Shown here one piece after another: positions 33,031 through 41,795 of a stretch of DNA of 64,000 nt. Below the pieces are notes generated by a model that was given only the letters and a program-made list of their open reading frames with translations, ran no database searches and was not told the DNA's origin. The stretch covers positions 1 to 64,000 of the forward strand of contig CAKUFA010000005.1 in the NCBI GenBank assembly GCA_934647165.1, written 5' to 3'. Both the position numbers and the translations under genes were made by a program. How positions within the stretch are numbered: the stretch's first letter is position 1; each line of letters begins with the position of its first letter. The DNA comes from an uncultured Clostridia bacterium (GTDB lineage: Bacteria; Bacillota; Clostridia; Christensenellales; Aristaeellaceae).

Positions 33031-33522
33031 ATTCTTTTTTTCGTTTGTCGATCCTCTCATCATGGCAGCAATCGCCATCCGACAAATCCGAATGCCTGAT
33101 GAACCGCACATGCTTCGGCAGATTATCGTAGGAGGTTGTATCTGTCATACAGAAAAGCCTGCACAAGCTTCGGATACCATATTGCTCAAGCATTTCGATA
33201 TACACACACATGGAAATAGGCAAAGGTCAGGCTGCTGTCTTTCGCTCGTTTATCATAATCGGCCACGTTCCATTTCCACGCGATCCGGTATGCGTTCGGC
33301 AACATGTCGATGCAGCGCAGCAATCGCCTGAAGAAGTTTCTTCTTGCGCGAAAGCCGCTGTCGATAATCTGCGCATCGGACAGCTGAAGGCGCTTGAACC
33401 CAAGGCACATTGCAATCACGGCATGAACATGCGCCGCATTGGTTGTGGGATATGGGCTGTGCCGCTTAAAATGCTCGGAGGCATACAACAAAAGCCGAAA
33501 AGGCGGGCACAAACCGCAGGCA
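33031..33522. other. Gene-free stretch next to repeat copy 2
   Basis: No convincing gene. It is visibly richer in A+T than its neighbours. Minus-strand frames give short stretches such as RRLLRCIDMLPNAYRIAWKW and IEMLEQYGIRSLCRLFCM that could be remnants of one decayed gene across a frameshift, but I recognise no family. Confidence 0.4.
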
Positions 33523-33558
33523 AAAAGCGCCACAGCATGTTTTTGCCATGGCGCTTTT
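33523..33558 (-). terminator. Terminator of the ALDH gene
   Basis: AAAAGCGCCA (33523-33532) pairs with TGGCGCTTTT (33549-33558). On the minus strand TTTTTG follows the stem. It is directly after the ALDH stop codon at 33566. Confidence 0.75.
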
Positions 33559-33565
33559 GATAGCA

Positions 33566-35968
33566 TCATAGTTTTTTGAGCAGCTTCACCTTTTTCTCTC
33601 CATAAGGCGCATACCGAACAGGCAGATCCAGCCATTCGGCTTTCTTCAGCACGCTCTTTTCATGGGTAAAGGTTTCAAAACCGCGCTTGCCGTGATAATT
33701 CCCCATGCCGCTTTCACCCACACCGCCAAAGGGCATATGGCTGGTGGCAAGGTGGCAGACCGTATCATTGATGCAGCCGCCGCCAAAGCGCAGGCGGCGC
33801 AGGAAAGCATCCTCGTGCGCCTTTTCCCTGGTGAAAAGATAAGCAGCCAGGGGGCGCGGCCGCTCCTCAATGGTGTGCAGAAGCGCGTCAAAGTCCCCAT
33901 CAAAAGGCACAATGGGCAGAACGGGGCCGAAGATTTCCTCCTGCATCACCGGTGCGTCCCACGCAACGCCGCGCAGCACCGTAGGTTCGATCTTCAGGGT
34001 TGCAGCGTCGCTGCGGCCGCCAAAGACGATATCCGTCCCTTCCATCAGCCCCTGCAGCCGCTCGAAATGGTGCCGGTTGATGATGTGGCACAGCTCCGGA
34101 TTGTTGAGGGGGGACTGGCCGTAAAAGGAGTGCACGGCTCTTTCCAGTTCTTTTTCCAACTTTTGCGCCATGCCGGTGGAGCAGACCACATAGTCCGGGG
34201 CAACGCAGGTTTGCCCGGCGTTGATGAACTTGCCCCATGCAATACGCCTAGCCGCCAGCTTCACATCGGCAGTGTCATCCACAATGCAGGGCGACTTGCC
34301 GCCAAGTTCCAATGTCACCGGCGTGAGGTGCTCGGCAGCAGCCTTCATCACCACTCGGCCCACCGCCGGCGAACCGGTAAAGAAGATCACATCAAATTTC
34401 TGCTCCAGCAGCGTCTGGTTTTCAGCGCGTCCGCCTTCCACCACCGAAATATACTCCGGGTCGAATAGTTCCGCCGTCATATCCCGCAGAAGGGCGGAAG
34501 TTGCAGGCGCGTAGGCCGACGGCTTGAGGATGGCGCAGTTGCCGCCCGCAATGGCAGCAATAAGCGGATCCACGCTGAGCAGGAAAGGATAATTCCACGG
34601 CGCCATAATCAGCGCCCGGCCATAGGGATTGCGTACCACACGGCTTGCGGCAGGAAAGTGCATCAGGGGCGTGCGAACACGCCGGTCACGCTGCCAGCGC
34701 GGCAAATGCCGGATAGCGGTGCGCAGTTCATCTTTCACCAACAGGATTTCCGTTTCATAAGCCTCGAAGGCACATTTTCCAAGGTCAGCCAGCAGCGCCA
34801 TGGAAATCTTCGCCTCATTGCGCTCAATCCATGCAAGCATCCGCCGAAGCTGCCGGAGGCGGAAAGCCACGTCCAGCGTCTCTCCGCTGTCGAAAAACGC
34901 CTGCTGCTGCGGAATGAGTGCTTCCACCTGCGGTCTTTCGCTTTGCGGCGCATCGTAAATGCCATGGAGCACCTGCTCCAGCTCCTGCCGGGTTATGGTG
35001 CGCGCCATGGGCTTTCTCGGATGGATCGCCTGCGCAGCCAGATCCGGAATATCCCGAATGCGCAGGGGCTTGAGCACCTCATGCGTGTTCTCCGTGCCCT
35101 CCATCAAATGCTGAAAGCCCGGCAGCACCAGCCGCATGGCCTTTCCGCACTTCAAACCGTAGCGGGTGCTAAGCGCTTCGCCCGTCAGGTACACATACCC
35201 GCCCTCATGGCCGCGGCACAAAAGCGCCACAGCAGCATCTTGCGCACTGTAGCGGCGCTCCCGCAGCATCTGCTGGCAGGTTTTCAGTGCTTCGCAGGCT
35301 GCGTTATAGGCGGGCGTTTTCGTTTGCTTTTCCCACAGGGTGTCGGTCGCAATGCCGCGGGCATAATCCAACGCGGCAACCATCTCCTCTTCACAGGCAT
35401 GGATGGGCGTCACAAGCACCCAGGAAGGCTGCGCACCTGGCAAATCAGCCAGGGAGGGTATGTTTTCCAGATCGCTGACAACCAGCAGAAACAGCGGCTC
35501 TTCCCCTGCATGCGCCGGATGCTCTTTGCTCTTGGATTCTTTCACAGCTTTCTGTGCATTGGCGGGTTCCGCTTTCGGTTCCGCTGCCTGCGCCGCTTCG
35601 TCCGGGGCTTGCTGCGGGGTTTGCACGGGCTTTTCCTGTTCCAGCGCGTCATCAATGTTCAGGCAAAGTTTTTCCTCCGCCTTCGCCGAGGGTAAAAGGC
35701 GCTTCAGCGCCTCCTTGCGGCGCATTGCCGCCACCATCCGGGATACCTGCGCGGCCTCCTCCGGGGCGGCAATCACCACACCGGTCAGTTCCATTTGCCG
35801 CCGCAGGGCTGCAAAATCCTCCACGCGTTGGGCGCGCACAAAGGTCAGTGCTTCGGGGAGCACCGCATGCCGCACGGCAGCTTCCCGCACCTGATGGCTG
35901 TACAGCCACGCACCGGTTTCCTCCACGCTTTTGGATACATAAGGAAATTCCGTGTTCTTTTCTTTCAT
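33566..35968 (-). CDS. Aldehyde dehydrogenase with a large uncharacterised N-terminal region
   Basis: An 800-residue protein, far longer than the 450-500 of ordinary ALDHs. Residues from about 355 to the end are a class 3-like aldehyde dehydrogenase: LIMAPWNYPFLLSVDPLI (NAD-binding Asn), FFTGSPAVGRVVM, VTLELGGKSP (Glu554) and the nucleophile in FINAGQTCVAPDYV (Cys588), then EEIFGPVLP and HMPFGGVGESGMG. Residues 1-95 and 158-345 are not recognised; between them lies a low-complexity linker rich in A, E, K, P, Q (about 108-157). No signal peptide or membrane helix. ATG at 35968 has GGAGG 9 nt upstream. It follows azlD by 34 nt, so it may end a pdp-azlC-azlD-ALDH operon. Confidence 0.85.
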   Translation of the reverse strand: MKEKNTEFPYVSKSVEETGAWLYSHQVREAAVRHAVLPEALTFVRAQRVEDFAALRRQMELTGVVIAAPEEAAQVSRMVAAMRRKEALKRLLPSAKAEEKLCLNIDDALEQEKPVQTPQQAPDEAAQAAEPKAEPANAQKAVKESKSKEHPAHAGEEPLFLLVVSDLENIPSLADLPGAQPSWVLVTPIHACEEEMVAALDYARGIATDTLWEKQTKTPAYNAACEALKTCQQMLRERRYSAQDAAVALLCRGHEGGYVYLTGEALSTRYGLKCGKAMRLVLPGFQHLMEGTENTHEVLKPLRIRDIPDLAAQAIHPRKPMARTITRQELEQVLHGIYDAPQSERPQVEALIPQQQAFFDSGETLDVAFRLRQLRRMLAWIERNEAKISMALLADLGKCAFEAYETEILLVKDELRTAIRHLPRWQRDRRVRTPLMHFPAASRVVRNPYGRALIMAPWNYPFLLSVDPLIAAIAGGNCAILKPSAYAPATSALLRDMTAELFDPEYISVVEGGRAENQTLLEQKFDVIFFTGSPAVGRVVMKAAAEHLTPVTLELGGKSPCIVDDTADVKLAARRIAWGKFINAGQTCVAPDYVVCSTGMAQKLEKELERAVHSFYGQSPLNNPELCHIINRHHFERLQGLMEGTDIVFGGRSDAATLKIEPTVLRGVAWDAPVMQEEIFGPVLPIVPFDGDFDALLHTIEERPRPLAAYLFTREKAHEDAFLRRLRFGGGCINDTVCHLATSHMPFGGVGESGMGNYHGKRGFETFTHEKSVLKKAEWLDLPVRYAPYGEKKVKLLKKL

Positions 35969-36002
35969 CACGTATCGCCTCCCTCACAGCAGGGGAAAAG
36001 AA

Positions 36003-36320
36003 TCAGAACAGCAGCATCACGCCCTGCGCCGCAGCAACAGCCAGGCACGCACCAATGGCCACCGTCAGCAGGCTGCGGCCTTTCCAGGCCATCGCCACCG
36101 CCACCAGCAGGCCGGGAATAGCCGTCCACAGGCTGCCTGTGGAATACAAAACGTCCGGGAACGTCATGGCGCCCAGCACCGCATAAGGAACGTAGTGCAG
36201 GAACGAGCTCAGAAACGTACTGCGGATAGGTTTCTTCATCATGGTCAACGGCAGCATGCGGATAAGATATGTCACGCCCGCCATAACCACCAGATAGGGC
36301 CAAAATGTGCTCCAGCTCAT
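36003..36320 (-). CDS. azlD: AzlD family branched-chain amino acid exporter small subunit
   Basis: A 105-residue membrane protein with four hydrophobic segments and the AzlD hallmark TYLIRMLPLTMMKKPI, then YVPYAVLGAMTFPDVLYS. It forms the two-part exporter of branched-chain amino acids (or analogues) with AzlC. Its ATG overlaps the azlC stop codon in TAATG, so the two are translated together. Length is normal. Confidence 0.92.
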   Translation of the reverse strand: MSWSTFWPYLVVMAGVTYLIRMLPLTMMKKPIRSTFLSSFLHYVPYAVLGAMTFPDVLYSTGSLWTAIPGLLVAVAMAWKGRSLLTVAIGACLAVAAAQGVMLLF

Positions 36321-37027
36321 TATGCCGCCTCCTTGATGGGAAACAGCAACGCGCCCGCCGCGCTGGCCGCAACCGCACAGATGATAATCACAAAGCCGCT
36401 GGACAGCCCGGACAGTACCGGAATGTAGCGGAAGCACAGGCTCAGCGCCACTGCAAGGCACACCACGGCCCGCACAGGCTTTTCCCTGCGCGCCGGGGGC
36501 AGAATGATAGCCAGGAACATGCCGTAAATGGCGATGCCGAGCGCCGTGCGCAAAAACACCGGCAGCATCTGCCCGGCAACCGCGCCCAGCAGCGTGCCAA
36601 GGCTCCATCCAAGAAACGGCATCACCATCAGGCCATAAAGGTAGTGATGCCCCACCTTTTCCGGCTGAGCGGAAGCAACGGCAAAAATTTCATCCGTGTT
36701 GGCAAAAGCAAACAACATCCGCCGGGGCGTCGTCATATCGCTTTCCAGGTGCTGGCTCAGGCTCAGGCTCATCAGCGCATAGCGCAGGTTGATAATCAGC
36801 TGCGTCAGCGCCATTTCCATCATGGACGCGCCGCCCACCATCAGCGGCAAACCCGCAAACTGCCCGGCGCTGGTAAGGTTCGCCATGGAGATGACCACTG
36901 CCTGCATGGGCGTGAGGCCGTCCGCCACCGCCTTCATACCAAAGGTAAAGGAAACCGATAAATAGCCCAGGCCAATAGGCAGCCCGTGTTTGAGGCCTTT
37001 GACAAAGCTACGGTTCAAGGGAATCAT
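36320..37027 (-). CDS. azlC: AzlC family branched-chain amino acid exporter large subunit
   Basis: A 235-residue permease with about seven membrane helices. Conserved blocks are PIGLGYLSVSFTFGMKA, the MANLTSAGQFAGL motif and QLIINLRYALMSLSLSQHL, followed by FANTDEIFAVAS. It partners AzlD to export leucine, isoleucine, valine or toxic analogues. It starts 22 nt after pdp on the same strand, an unexpected neighbour for nucleoside catabolism. No Lrp-type regulator (AzlB) is present next to it. Confidence 0.92.
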   Translation of the reverse strand: MIPLNRSFVKGLKHGLPIGLGYLSVSFTFGMKAVADGLTPMQAVVISMANLTSAGQFAGLPLMVGGASMMEMALTQLIINLRYALMSLSLSQHLESDMTTPRRMLFAFANTDEIFAVASAQPEKVGHHYLYGLMVMPFLGWSLGTLLGAVAGQMLPVFLRTALGIAIYGMFLAIILPPARREKPVRAVVCLAVALSLCFRYIPVLSGLSSGFVIIICAVAASAAGALLFPIKEAA

Positions 37028-37049
37028 CCACTTCCACTATCATTTGTTG

Positions 37050-38381
37050 TTATGCGTCAAACCGGGTAACGCCGTCTTTTGTGATGATGGCGTAGCACAG
37101 CGGGGGTTGCTTCACCGGGGTATCCGCCAGCGTGATGGCCGCCCGCAGCGCTGCCTGCGCCTCATCGGCCTCTGCTTCCGTGCGGGCATACAGGGTCGCC
37201 ATGGGAAGGCCGGGGAGCACATGGTCGCCAATGCGGCTGTGCAGCACAAAGCCCACGGAATAATCCAGCCGATCCGTTTTCTTCTGCCGCCCTGCGCCCA
37301 TGGCCTGCGCGGCAAGACCCAAGGCTGTGGTGTCCATGGCGGATACATAGCCTGTCTCCGCCCACGCCACGCGCCGAATCACCTTTGCCTGGGGCAGCAG
37401 CGTCACATCGTCGCACACCCGTGGATCGCCGCCCTGTGTAGCGATCATCTGCCGGAATTTTTCCAGTCCCGCACCGCTTCGGAGCGCCTTCTCCAGCAGG
37501 GCTCGACCCTCCTCCGGGTTTTTCGCGCAGCCGGCAAGCACCAGCATGTGGCTGCCCAGCAGCAGGGAAACCTCCTTAAGCGCCCCTTCCGTTCGGCCAG
37601 CAAGCACGTCGATGGCGTCCTTCACCTCCAACGCGTTGCCCACATGGGTGCCAAGAGGCTGCTCCATACCCGTTACAATCGCCGTCACAGGTTTTCCCGC
37701 CAGCGTGCCAATGTCCACCATGGCCTTCCCCAGCTCAATGCTGCCTTCCAGCGTGTGCATAATCGCGCCGCTGCCGGTCTTCACATCCAGCACAATCGCG
37801 TCCGTGCCGCTGGCCAGCTTTTTGCTCATGATGGAGGAAGCAATCAGCGGCAGGCTGTCCACGGTGGACGTCACGTCCCGCAGGGCGTAGAGCGTTTTAT
37901 CTGCCGGGGCGAGCGTTCCTGTTTGCCCGATGACCGCCACGCCCACATCCTTCACCTGGCGGATAAACTGTTCTTCCGTTTCCTCCACGCTGAGACCCGG
38001 AATGGATTCCAGCTTATCCAGCGTGCCGCCGGTATGCCCCAGCCCACGCCCGCTCATCTTGGCCACAGGCACACCGCAGGCCGCAACAAGCGGCGCAAGA
38101 ATCAGCGTTGTGGTATCGCCTACGCCGCCGGTGGAATGTTTGTCCACCTTGATTCCTGGAATAGCGGACAAATCCGCCATATCGCCTGAGCGCGCCATGC
38201 TGAGGGTGAGATAAGTGGTTTCCTCCGCCGTCATACCCTTCAGACGAATGGCCATGAGCAGCGCGGCAAGCTGATATTCCGGAATGGTCGCTTGCGCCGC
38301 ACCCTGTACAAAATAGTCGATTTCTTCGTGCGTGAGGTTCTGGCCAAGCTTCTTTTTGCCAATGATGGCAACCATATTCAT
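37050..38381 (-). CDS. pdp: Pyrimidine-nucleoside phosphorylase
   Basis: A 443-residue enzyme of the thymidine/pyrimidine phosphorylase family, splitting uridine, thymidine or deoxyuridine to base and (deoxy)ribose-1-P. Signature: VDKHSTGGVGDTTTLILAPL and MSGRGLGHTGGTLDKLESIPG, the phosphate and base site. SSIMSKKLASGTDAIVLDVK contains the conserved Ser and Lys. Length matches clostridial Pdp. The start at 38381 has AAGGAGG 8 nt upstream and gives the usual MxMVxIIxKKxxGxxLT N-terminus; the frame to 38483 is unsupported. Azl genes follow on the same strand. Confidence 0.95.
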   Translation of the reverse strand: MNMVAIIGKKKLGQNLTHEEIDYFVQGAAQATIPEYQLAALLMAIRLKGMTAEETTYLTLSMARSGDMADLSAIPGIKVDKHSTGGVGDTTTLILAPLVAACGVPVAKMSGRGLGHTGGTLDKLESIPGLSVEETEEQFIRQVKDVGVAVIGQTGTLAPADKTLYALRDVTSTVDSLPLIASSIMSKKLASGTDAIVLDVKTGSGAIMHTLEGSIELGKAMVDIGTLAGKPVTAIVTGMEQPLGTHVGNALEVKDAIDVLAGRTEGALKEVSLLLGSHMLVLAGCAKNPEEGRALLEKALRSGAGLEKFRQMIATQGGDPRVCDDVTLLPQAKVIRRVAWAETGYVSAMDTTALGLAAQAMGAGRQKKTDRLDYSVGFVLHSRIGDHVLPGLPMATLYARTEAEADEAQAALRAAITLADTPVKQPPLCYAIITKDGVTRFDA

Positions 38382-38520
38382 TTTCCATGCCTCCTTACCA
38401 AAGGCCACGGAAAACCGTTGAAGAAGGGTCGCAGGCGGTTTTTCCTGTTGCTTCTTTCCCGTTTTCCGCGCCTTTTGCCGCAAATTCGTTGCCCTTTGTA
38501 CCCATTTCTATGGGGCACAA

Positions 38521-39444
38521 TCAGCCTTTCACATGCTCCTTCAGCCACATCACAAGGTCATCCTCCACCTCATGGTGGTTGATTTCATTGAACATTTCGT
38601 GCCGCCCTTCCTCATACAGGTGCACCGTCACATCCTGCATGCCGGCCTGGCGGAACTGCTGCGCCACTTTCTCCACGCCCTTGCCCATGCTGCCCACAGG
38701 ATCATGATCCCCGGAGAAGAACAGCACCGGCATGCGCGGATTCATTTTCTTCAGATCTTCCAGGCGGTTGAGCCGCTTCAGGCCGCGGAACATCTCCCGA
38801 TAGCCCGCCCCGGTGAAGAGGAAGCCGCAATAGGGATCCGCAATGTACTTATCCACCTGCTCTTCATCCCGGCTGAGCCAGTCAAAAGACGTGCGGGCAG
38901 GCGCAAAGGGCTTGTTGGAAGAGGAAAAAGCCAGCTTGTCAATGAGCGGGCTCGGCTTGCGCGCGCCGCCGAAAAGGCACACCAGATTGCTGGCCGCCAG
39001 CGCCGCCGCCACTGTACCCTGGGAGAAATAGCCCGTGCCGGAAAGCACTGCCCCCGCCAGCCCCTCGCTATGCTCAATGAGATAGCACCGGGTGACAAAG
39101 GAGCCCATGCTGTGCCCTAAGATGAAATAGGGCACATTGGGATAGTATTGCTGGGTTTGCGTGCGCAAGGCATGCACGTCATCCACCAGGTTCTGCCAAC
39201 CGTGTTCATCCCCAAAATGACCCTTCATCGGCGCTTGGGGACCATGGCCCAGATGGGTATGCCCCACCACCACAAACCCGGCCTCCGCCAGGGCGCGGGC
39301 GGGCGCGTCATAGCGGTCGATATGCTCCGCCATGCCGTGCACCAGCTGTACCACGCCGCGCACGGGCTTTTCACTCTTCCACAGCCTTCGATCCAGCTTT
39401 TGCCCTGTGCAGGAACGGAACGTACCCTTTTCCATGGTCACCAT
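38521..39444 (-). CDS. Alpha/beta hydrolase, monoacylglycerol lipase-like
   Basis: A 307-residue serine hydrolase. It has the lid-less MGL order: VQLVHGMAEHIDRYD (HGM oxyanion block), VGHTHLGHGPQAPMKGHFG, nucleophile elbow ILGHSMGSFV (GHSMGS), Asp in LFFSGDHDPVGSMG and His in YEEGRHEMFNEI. It probably cleaves lysophospholipids or monoacylglycerols in the cytoplasm. ATG at 39444 has AGGAGG 8 nt upstream. It has its own promoter; pdp lies upstream in position but downstream in transcription after 139 nt. Confidence 0.88.
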   Translation of the reverse strand: MVTMEKGTFRSCTGQKLDRRLWKSEKPVRGVVQLVHGMAEHIDRYDAPARALAEAGFVVVGHTHLGHGPQAPMKGHFGDEHGWQNLVDDVHALRTQTQQYYPNVPYFILGHSMGSFVTRCYLIEHSEGLAGAVLSGTGYFSQGTVAAALAASNLVCLFGGARKPSPLIDKLAFSSSNKPFAPARTSFDWLSRDEEQVDKYIADPYCGFLFTGAGYREMFRGLKRLNRLEDLKKMNPRMPVLFFSGDHDPVGSMGKGVEKVAQQFRQAGMQDVTVHLYEEGRHEMFNEINHHEVEDDLVMWLKEHVKG

Positions 39445-39485
39445 TGCAACTACCTCCTACAAAAACATCGTGCGGTTTTGCAATC

Positions 39486-39515
39486 AGTATAGCATGCGCG
39501 CACACCGCGCGTAAA
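39486..39515 (-). promoter_or_regulatory. Promoter of the alpha/beta hydrolase gene
   Basis: TTTACG (complement of 39510-39515), 18 bp, TATACT (complement of 39486-39491). Confidence 0.5.
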
Positions 39516-39550
39516 GGGACAGGTCGGCTCAGCCGCCCCAATACCGGGCG

Positions 39551-40555
39551 TCAGATGGGGTCAAACCGTTTGCGGCGCATATCGATGCGCACCGTTGTGC
39601 CCTTTCCCAGCACAGAGGAAAGGCTGATGCTGTGCCCCAGTTTATCGCAGATAACCCGGCATAGATACAGCCCGATACCGGTGCTTTTCTCCTGCACGCG
39701 GCCCAAATGCCCCGTGAAACCCCGCTCAAACACCCGCGGCACATCCTCTGCGCGGATGCCGACGCCCGTATCCGCAATTTCCAGCACGTCTTTTTCCGCC
39801 ATGCGAACGGTGATGCATCCGCCCGCCGGGGTATATTTGAGTGCGTTGGTCAGCACCTGGGTAATCACTACGCCAAGCCATTTGCCGTCAGTCAAAGGCA
39901 TATCGTCAAAGGCTTCCATTTGCAGGCGCAGCTTTCCGCACTGAAACAGCGGCCGCAGCGTGCGCACTGCCTGGCAGCACAGGGGATAAAGCAGCACCCG
40001 TTCCAGTTCCAGATCTCCATGAATGCTGGAGAGGCGCTCGTAGCTCAAAGCCAAGGACGCATACTGGTTCACCTTCAACAGCTCCTGCCGCATCAGCGTC
40101 CGGTCAACCTCCGCGGCGGACTGCGCCATCAGATCCAGCGCAGAAAGCGGTGTTTTGATCTGGTGCAGCCACAGGGTGAAATAATCCGTGCGTTCCTTTT
40201 GCTGCGCTTCCATTTGTTCCTTGTTCCGTTTGGCACGGCCAAGATAGCTTTCTGCAAGGGCGCGCCACTGCCCCTCCACAGGGGTCAGCGCCTCCGGCAA
40301 GGCGGACATTTCCTCCGGCAGGTTTTGGCAGGCTCTGTGCAAAGCCGTCATGGCACACGCCACCCGCACAAAGCTCCATGCCGCCGCCGCAAGCATCACC
40401 GCCGCGCACAAAAGCAGCGCATAGCGCAGCTCCCGCAGCTGTCCGCCAGCCAGCATGTGCACCCCGACAAACATTGCCGGCATGCACGCCATGGCAAGCG
40501 CCGCGCGCCACACGGTCATCAGCCACGCCTTCAGGATCTCGCCCCGGTTCTTCAT
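39551..40555 (-). CDS. Sensor histidine kinase, BceS/GraS-like
   Basis: A 334-residue kinase with two closely spaced transmembrane helices (about 14-38 and 44-66) and almost no extracellular loop, the intramembrane-sensing layout of BceS/GraS kinases. The phospho-acceptor block is LWLHQIKTPLSALDLM. The ATPase domain has TQVLTNALKYTPAGG (N box), ADTGVGIRAEDVPRVFERGF (G1/F) and STGIGLYLCRVI (G2). Its ATG overlaps the response regulator stop by four bases (ATGA). BceS-type kinases normally sense antimicrobial peptides through a BceAB transporter, but none is encoded in the window. Confidence 0.9.
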   Translation of the reverse strand: MKNRGEILKAWLMTVWRAALAMACMPAMFVGVHMLAGGQLRELRYALLLCAAVMLAAAAWSFVRVACAMTALHRACQNLPEEMSALPEALTPVEGQWRALAESYLGRAKRNKEQMEAQQKERTDYFTLWLHQIKTPLSALDLMAQSAAEVDRTLMRQELLKVNQYASLALSYERLSSIHGDLELERVLLYPLCCQAVRTLRPLFQCGKLRLQMEAFDDMPLTDGKWLGVVITQVLTNALKYTPAGGCITVRMAEKDVLEIADTGVGIRAEDVPRVFERGFTGHLGRVQEKSTGIGLYLCRVICDKLGHSISLSSVLGKGTTVRIDMRRKRFDPI

Positions 40556-41232
40556 GTGCGTTCCACCAAGTATCCCTGCCCCTTCTTGGTCACAATGAAT
40601 CCGGGCAGGCCGCACTCCTCCAGTTTTTTGCGCAGCCTGCCAACGTTCACCGTCAAGGTATTGTCGTCAATAAAGCAATCGCTGTCCCACAGCCGCTGCA
40701 TGAGCATATCCCGTGAAATCACCACGCCTTTGTGCCCCATGAGTGTTTGCAGGATGCGGCTTTCGTTGCGCGTCAGCTCCACGGTTTTGCCGTCCATCAC
40801 CAGCGCCCCGCGGGACAAATCCAGCACCGCGCCCCGGTGCTCCAGCGTTTCCGCCGTGCCTGCAAAGTCATAGGCTCGGCGGATGAGCGCACCCACCTTG
40901 GCCACCACCACGGCCATATCAAAAGGCTTGGTGATGAAGTCATCCCCGCCCATGGACATGGCCATCACAATATCCATGCTGCCGGTGTTGGAGGAGATGA
41001 ACACAATGGGCGCAGTGGACACCTGCCGGATGCGCTGGCACCAGTGGTAGCCATTGAAAAACGGCAGCGAAATATCCAGCAGCAGCAGGTGAGGCTTCTT
41101 CCGCACAAACTCTCCCAGCACGTCTCCCAAGTCCTTGCAGGCAAAGGCGTCATAACCCCATTGGCGCAGATTGCTTTGCAGAAGCTGCGCAATGGTGGGA
41201 TCGTCCTCCACGATCATGATCCGATAATTCAT
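40552..41232 (-). CDS. Response regulator, OmpR/BceR-like
   Basis: A 226-residue regulator. The receiver domain has IMIVEDDPTIAQLL (acidic pocket), the phospho-acceptor in LLLLDISLPFFNG, and the K in DFITKPFD. The C-terminal winged helix has LTRNESRILQTLMGHKGVVI and VNVGRLRKKLEE, ending TKKGQGYLVE. Start at 41232 has AAGGAG 6-7 nt upstream. It lies 74 nt behind dut and is coupled to the kinase gene. Likely targets are cell-envelope resistance genes elsewhere. Confidence 0.93.
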   Translation of the reverse strand: MNYRIMIVEDDPTIAQLLQSNLRQWGYDAFACKDLGDVLGEFVRKKPHLLLLDISLPFFNGYHWCQRIRQVSTAPIVFISSNTGSMDIVMAMSMGGDDFITKPFDMAVVVAKVGALIRRAYDFAGTAETLEHRGAVLDLSRGALVMDGKTVELTRNESRILQTLMGHKGVVISRDMLMQRLWDSDCFIDDNTLTVNVGRLRKKLEECGLPGFIVTKKGQGYLVERT

Positions 41233-41306
41233 GGGGTCTCCTTCATTTTTTGCACAGAGCCCAGAGGCAGGAAGGACATGCCGGTTCACGGCGAATCCTT
41301 GCCTGT

Positions 41307-41795
41307 TTATTTGTTTCCCGTTGATCCAAACCCACCCTGGCGCTTCTGTGTGGGCGTTTCCTCCTCCGCCAGGCCAAAGGGCAGCAGCACGCCCTGGCAG
41401 AACCGTTCCCCGGCTTCCAGCGTCACGGTCTCCGTGCCGCCGTTGACAATCGGCACCAGAATATGCCCCTCGTTTTCCGTTTGCGCATAGTCCGCGTCAA
41501 TCACCCCGGTGGTGTTGGCCAGCCGAAGGCCGTATTTCCTGCCCAGGGAACTGCGGGGATAAATCATCAGCACCCAACCGGGCTGCATCAGCACACGCAT
41601 GCCGGTGGGAATCATCACCTGCTGCCCGGGCAGCAGCGTCACACGGACAGGGCTTGCAAGGTCGTATCCCGCGCTGCCCTGCGTGGCTCTTCGCGGCAAG
41701 GGAAGCGTTTCCAGCGGCAATGGGTTGGGAAAGAGCGCGACATCCTGTGCATAGCGCCCCTCGGACACCTTTTCAAAGCGTGCAATCGCCTTCAT
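41307..41795 (-). CDS. dut: dUTP diphosphatase
   Basis: A 162-residue trimeric dUTPase with all five motifs: GSAGYDLASP (1), YPRSSLGRK (2), NTTGVIDADYA (3), GERFCQGVLLPF (4), RQGGFGSTG (5). It hydrolyses dUTP to dUMP, keeping uracil out of DNA and supplying dTMP synthesis. The ATG overlaps the rsmA stop by four bases. Full length. Confidence 0.96.
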   Translation of the reverse strand: MKAIARFEKVSEGRYAQDVALFPNPLPLETLPLPRRATQGSAGYDLASPVRVTLLPGQQVMIPTGMRVLMQPGWVLMIYPRSSLGRKYGLRLANTTGVIDADYAQTENEGHILVPIVNGGTETVTLEAGERFCQGVLLPFGLAEEETPTQKRQGGFGSTGNK

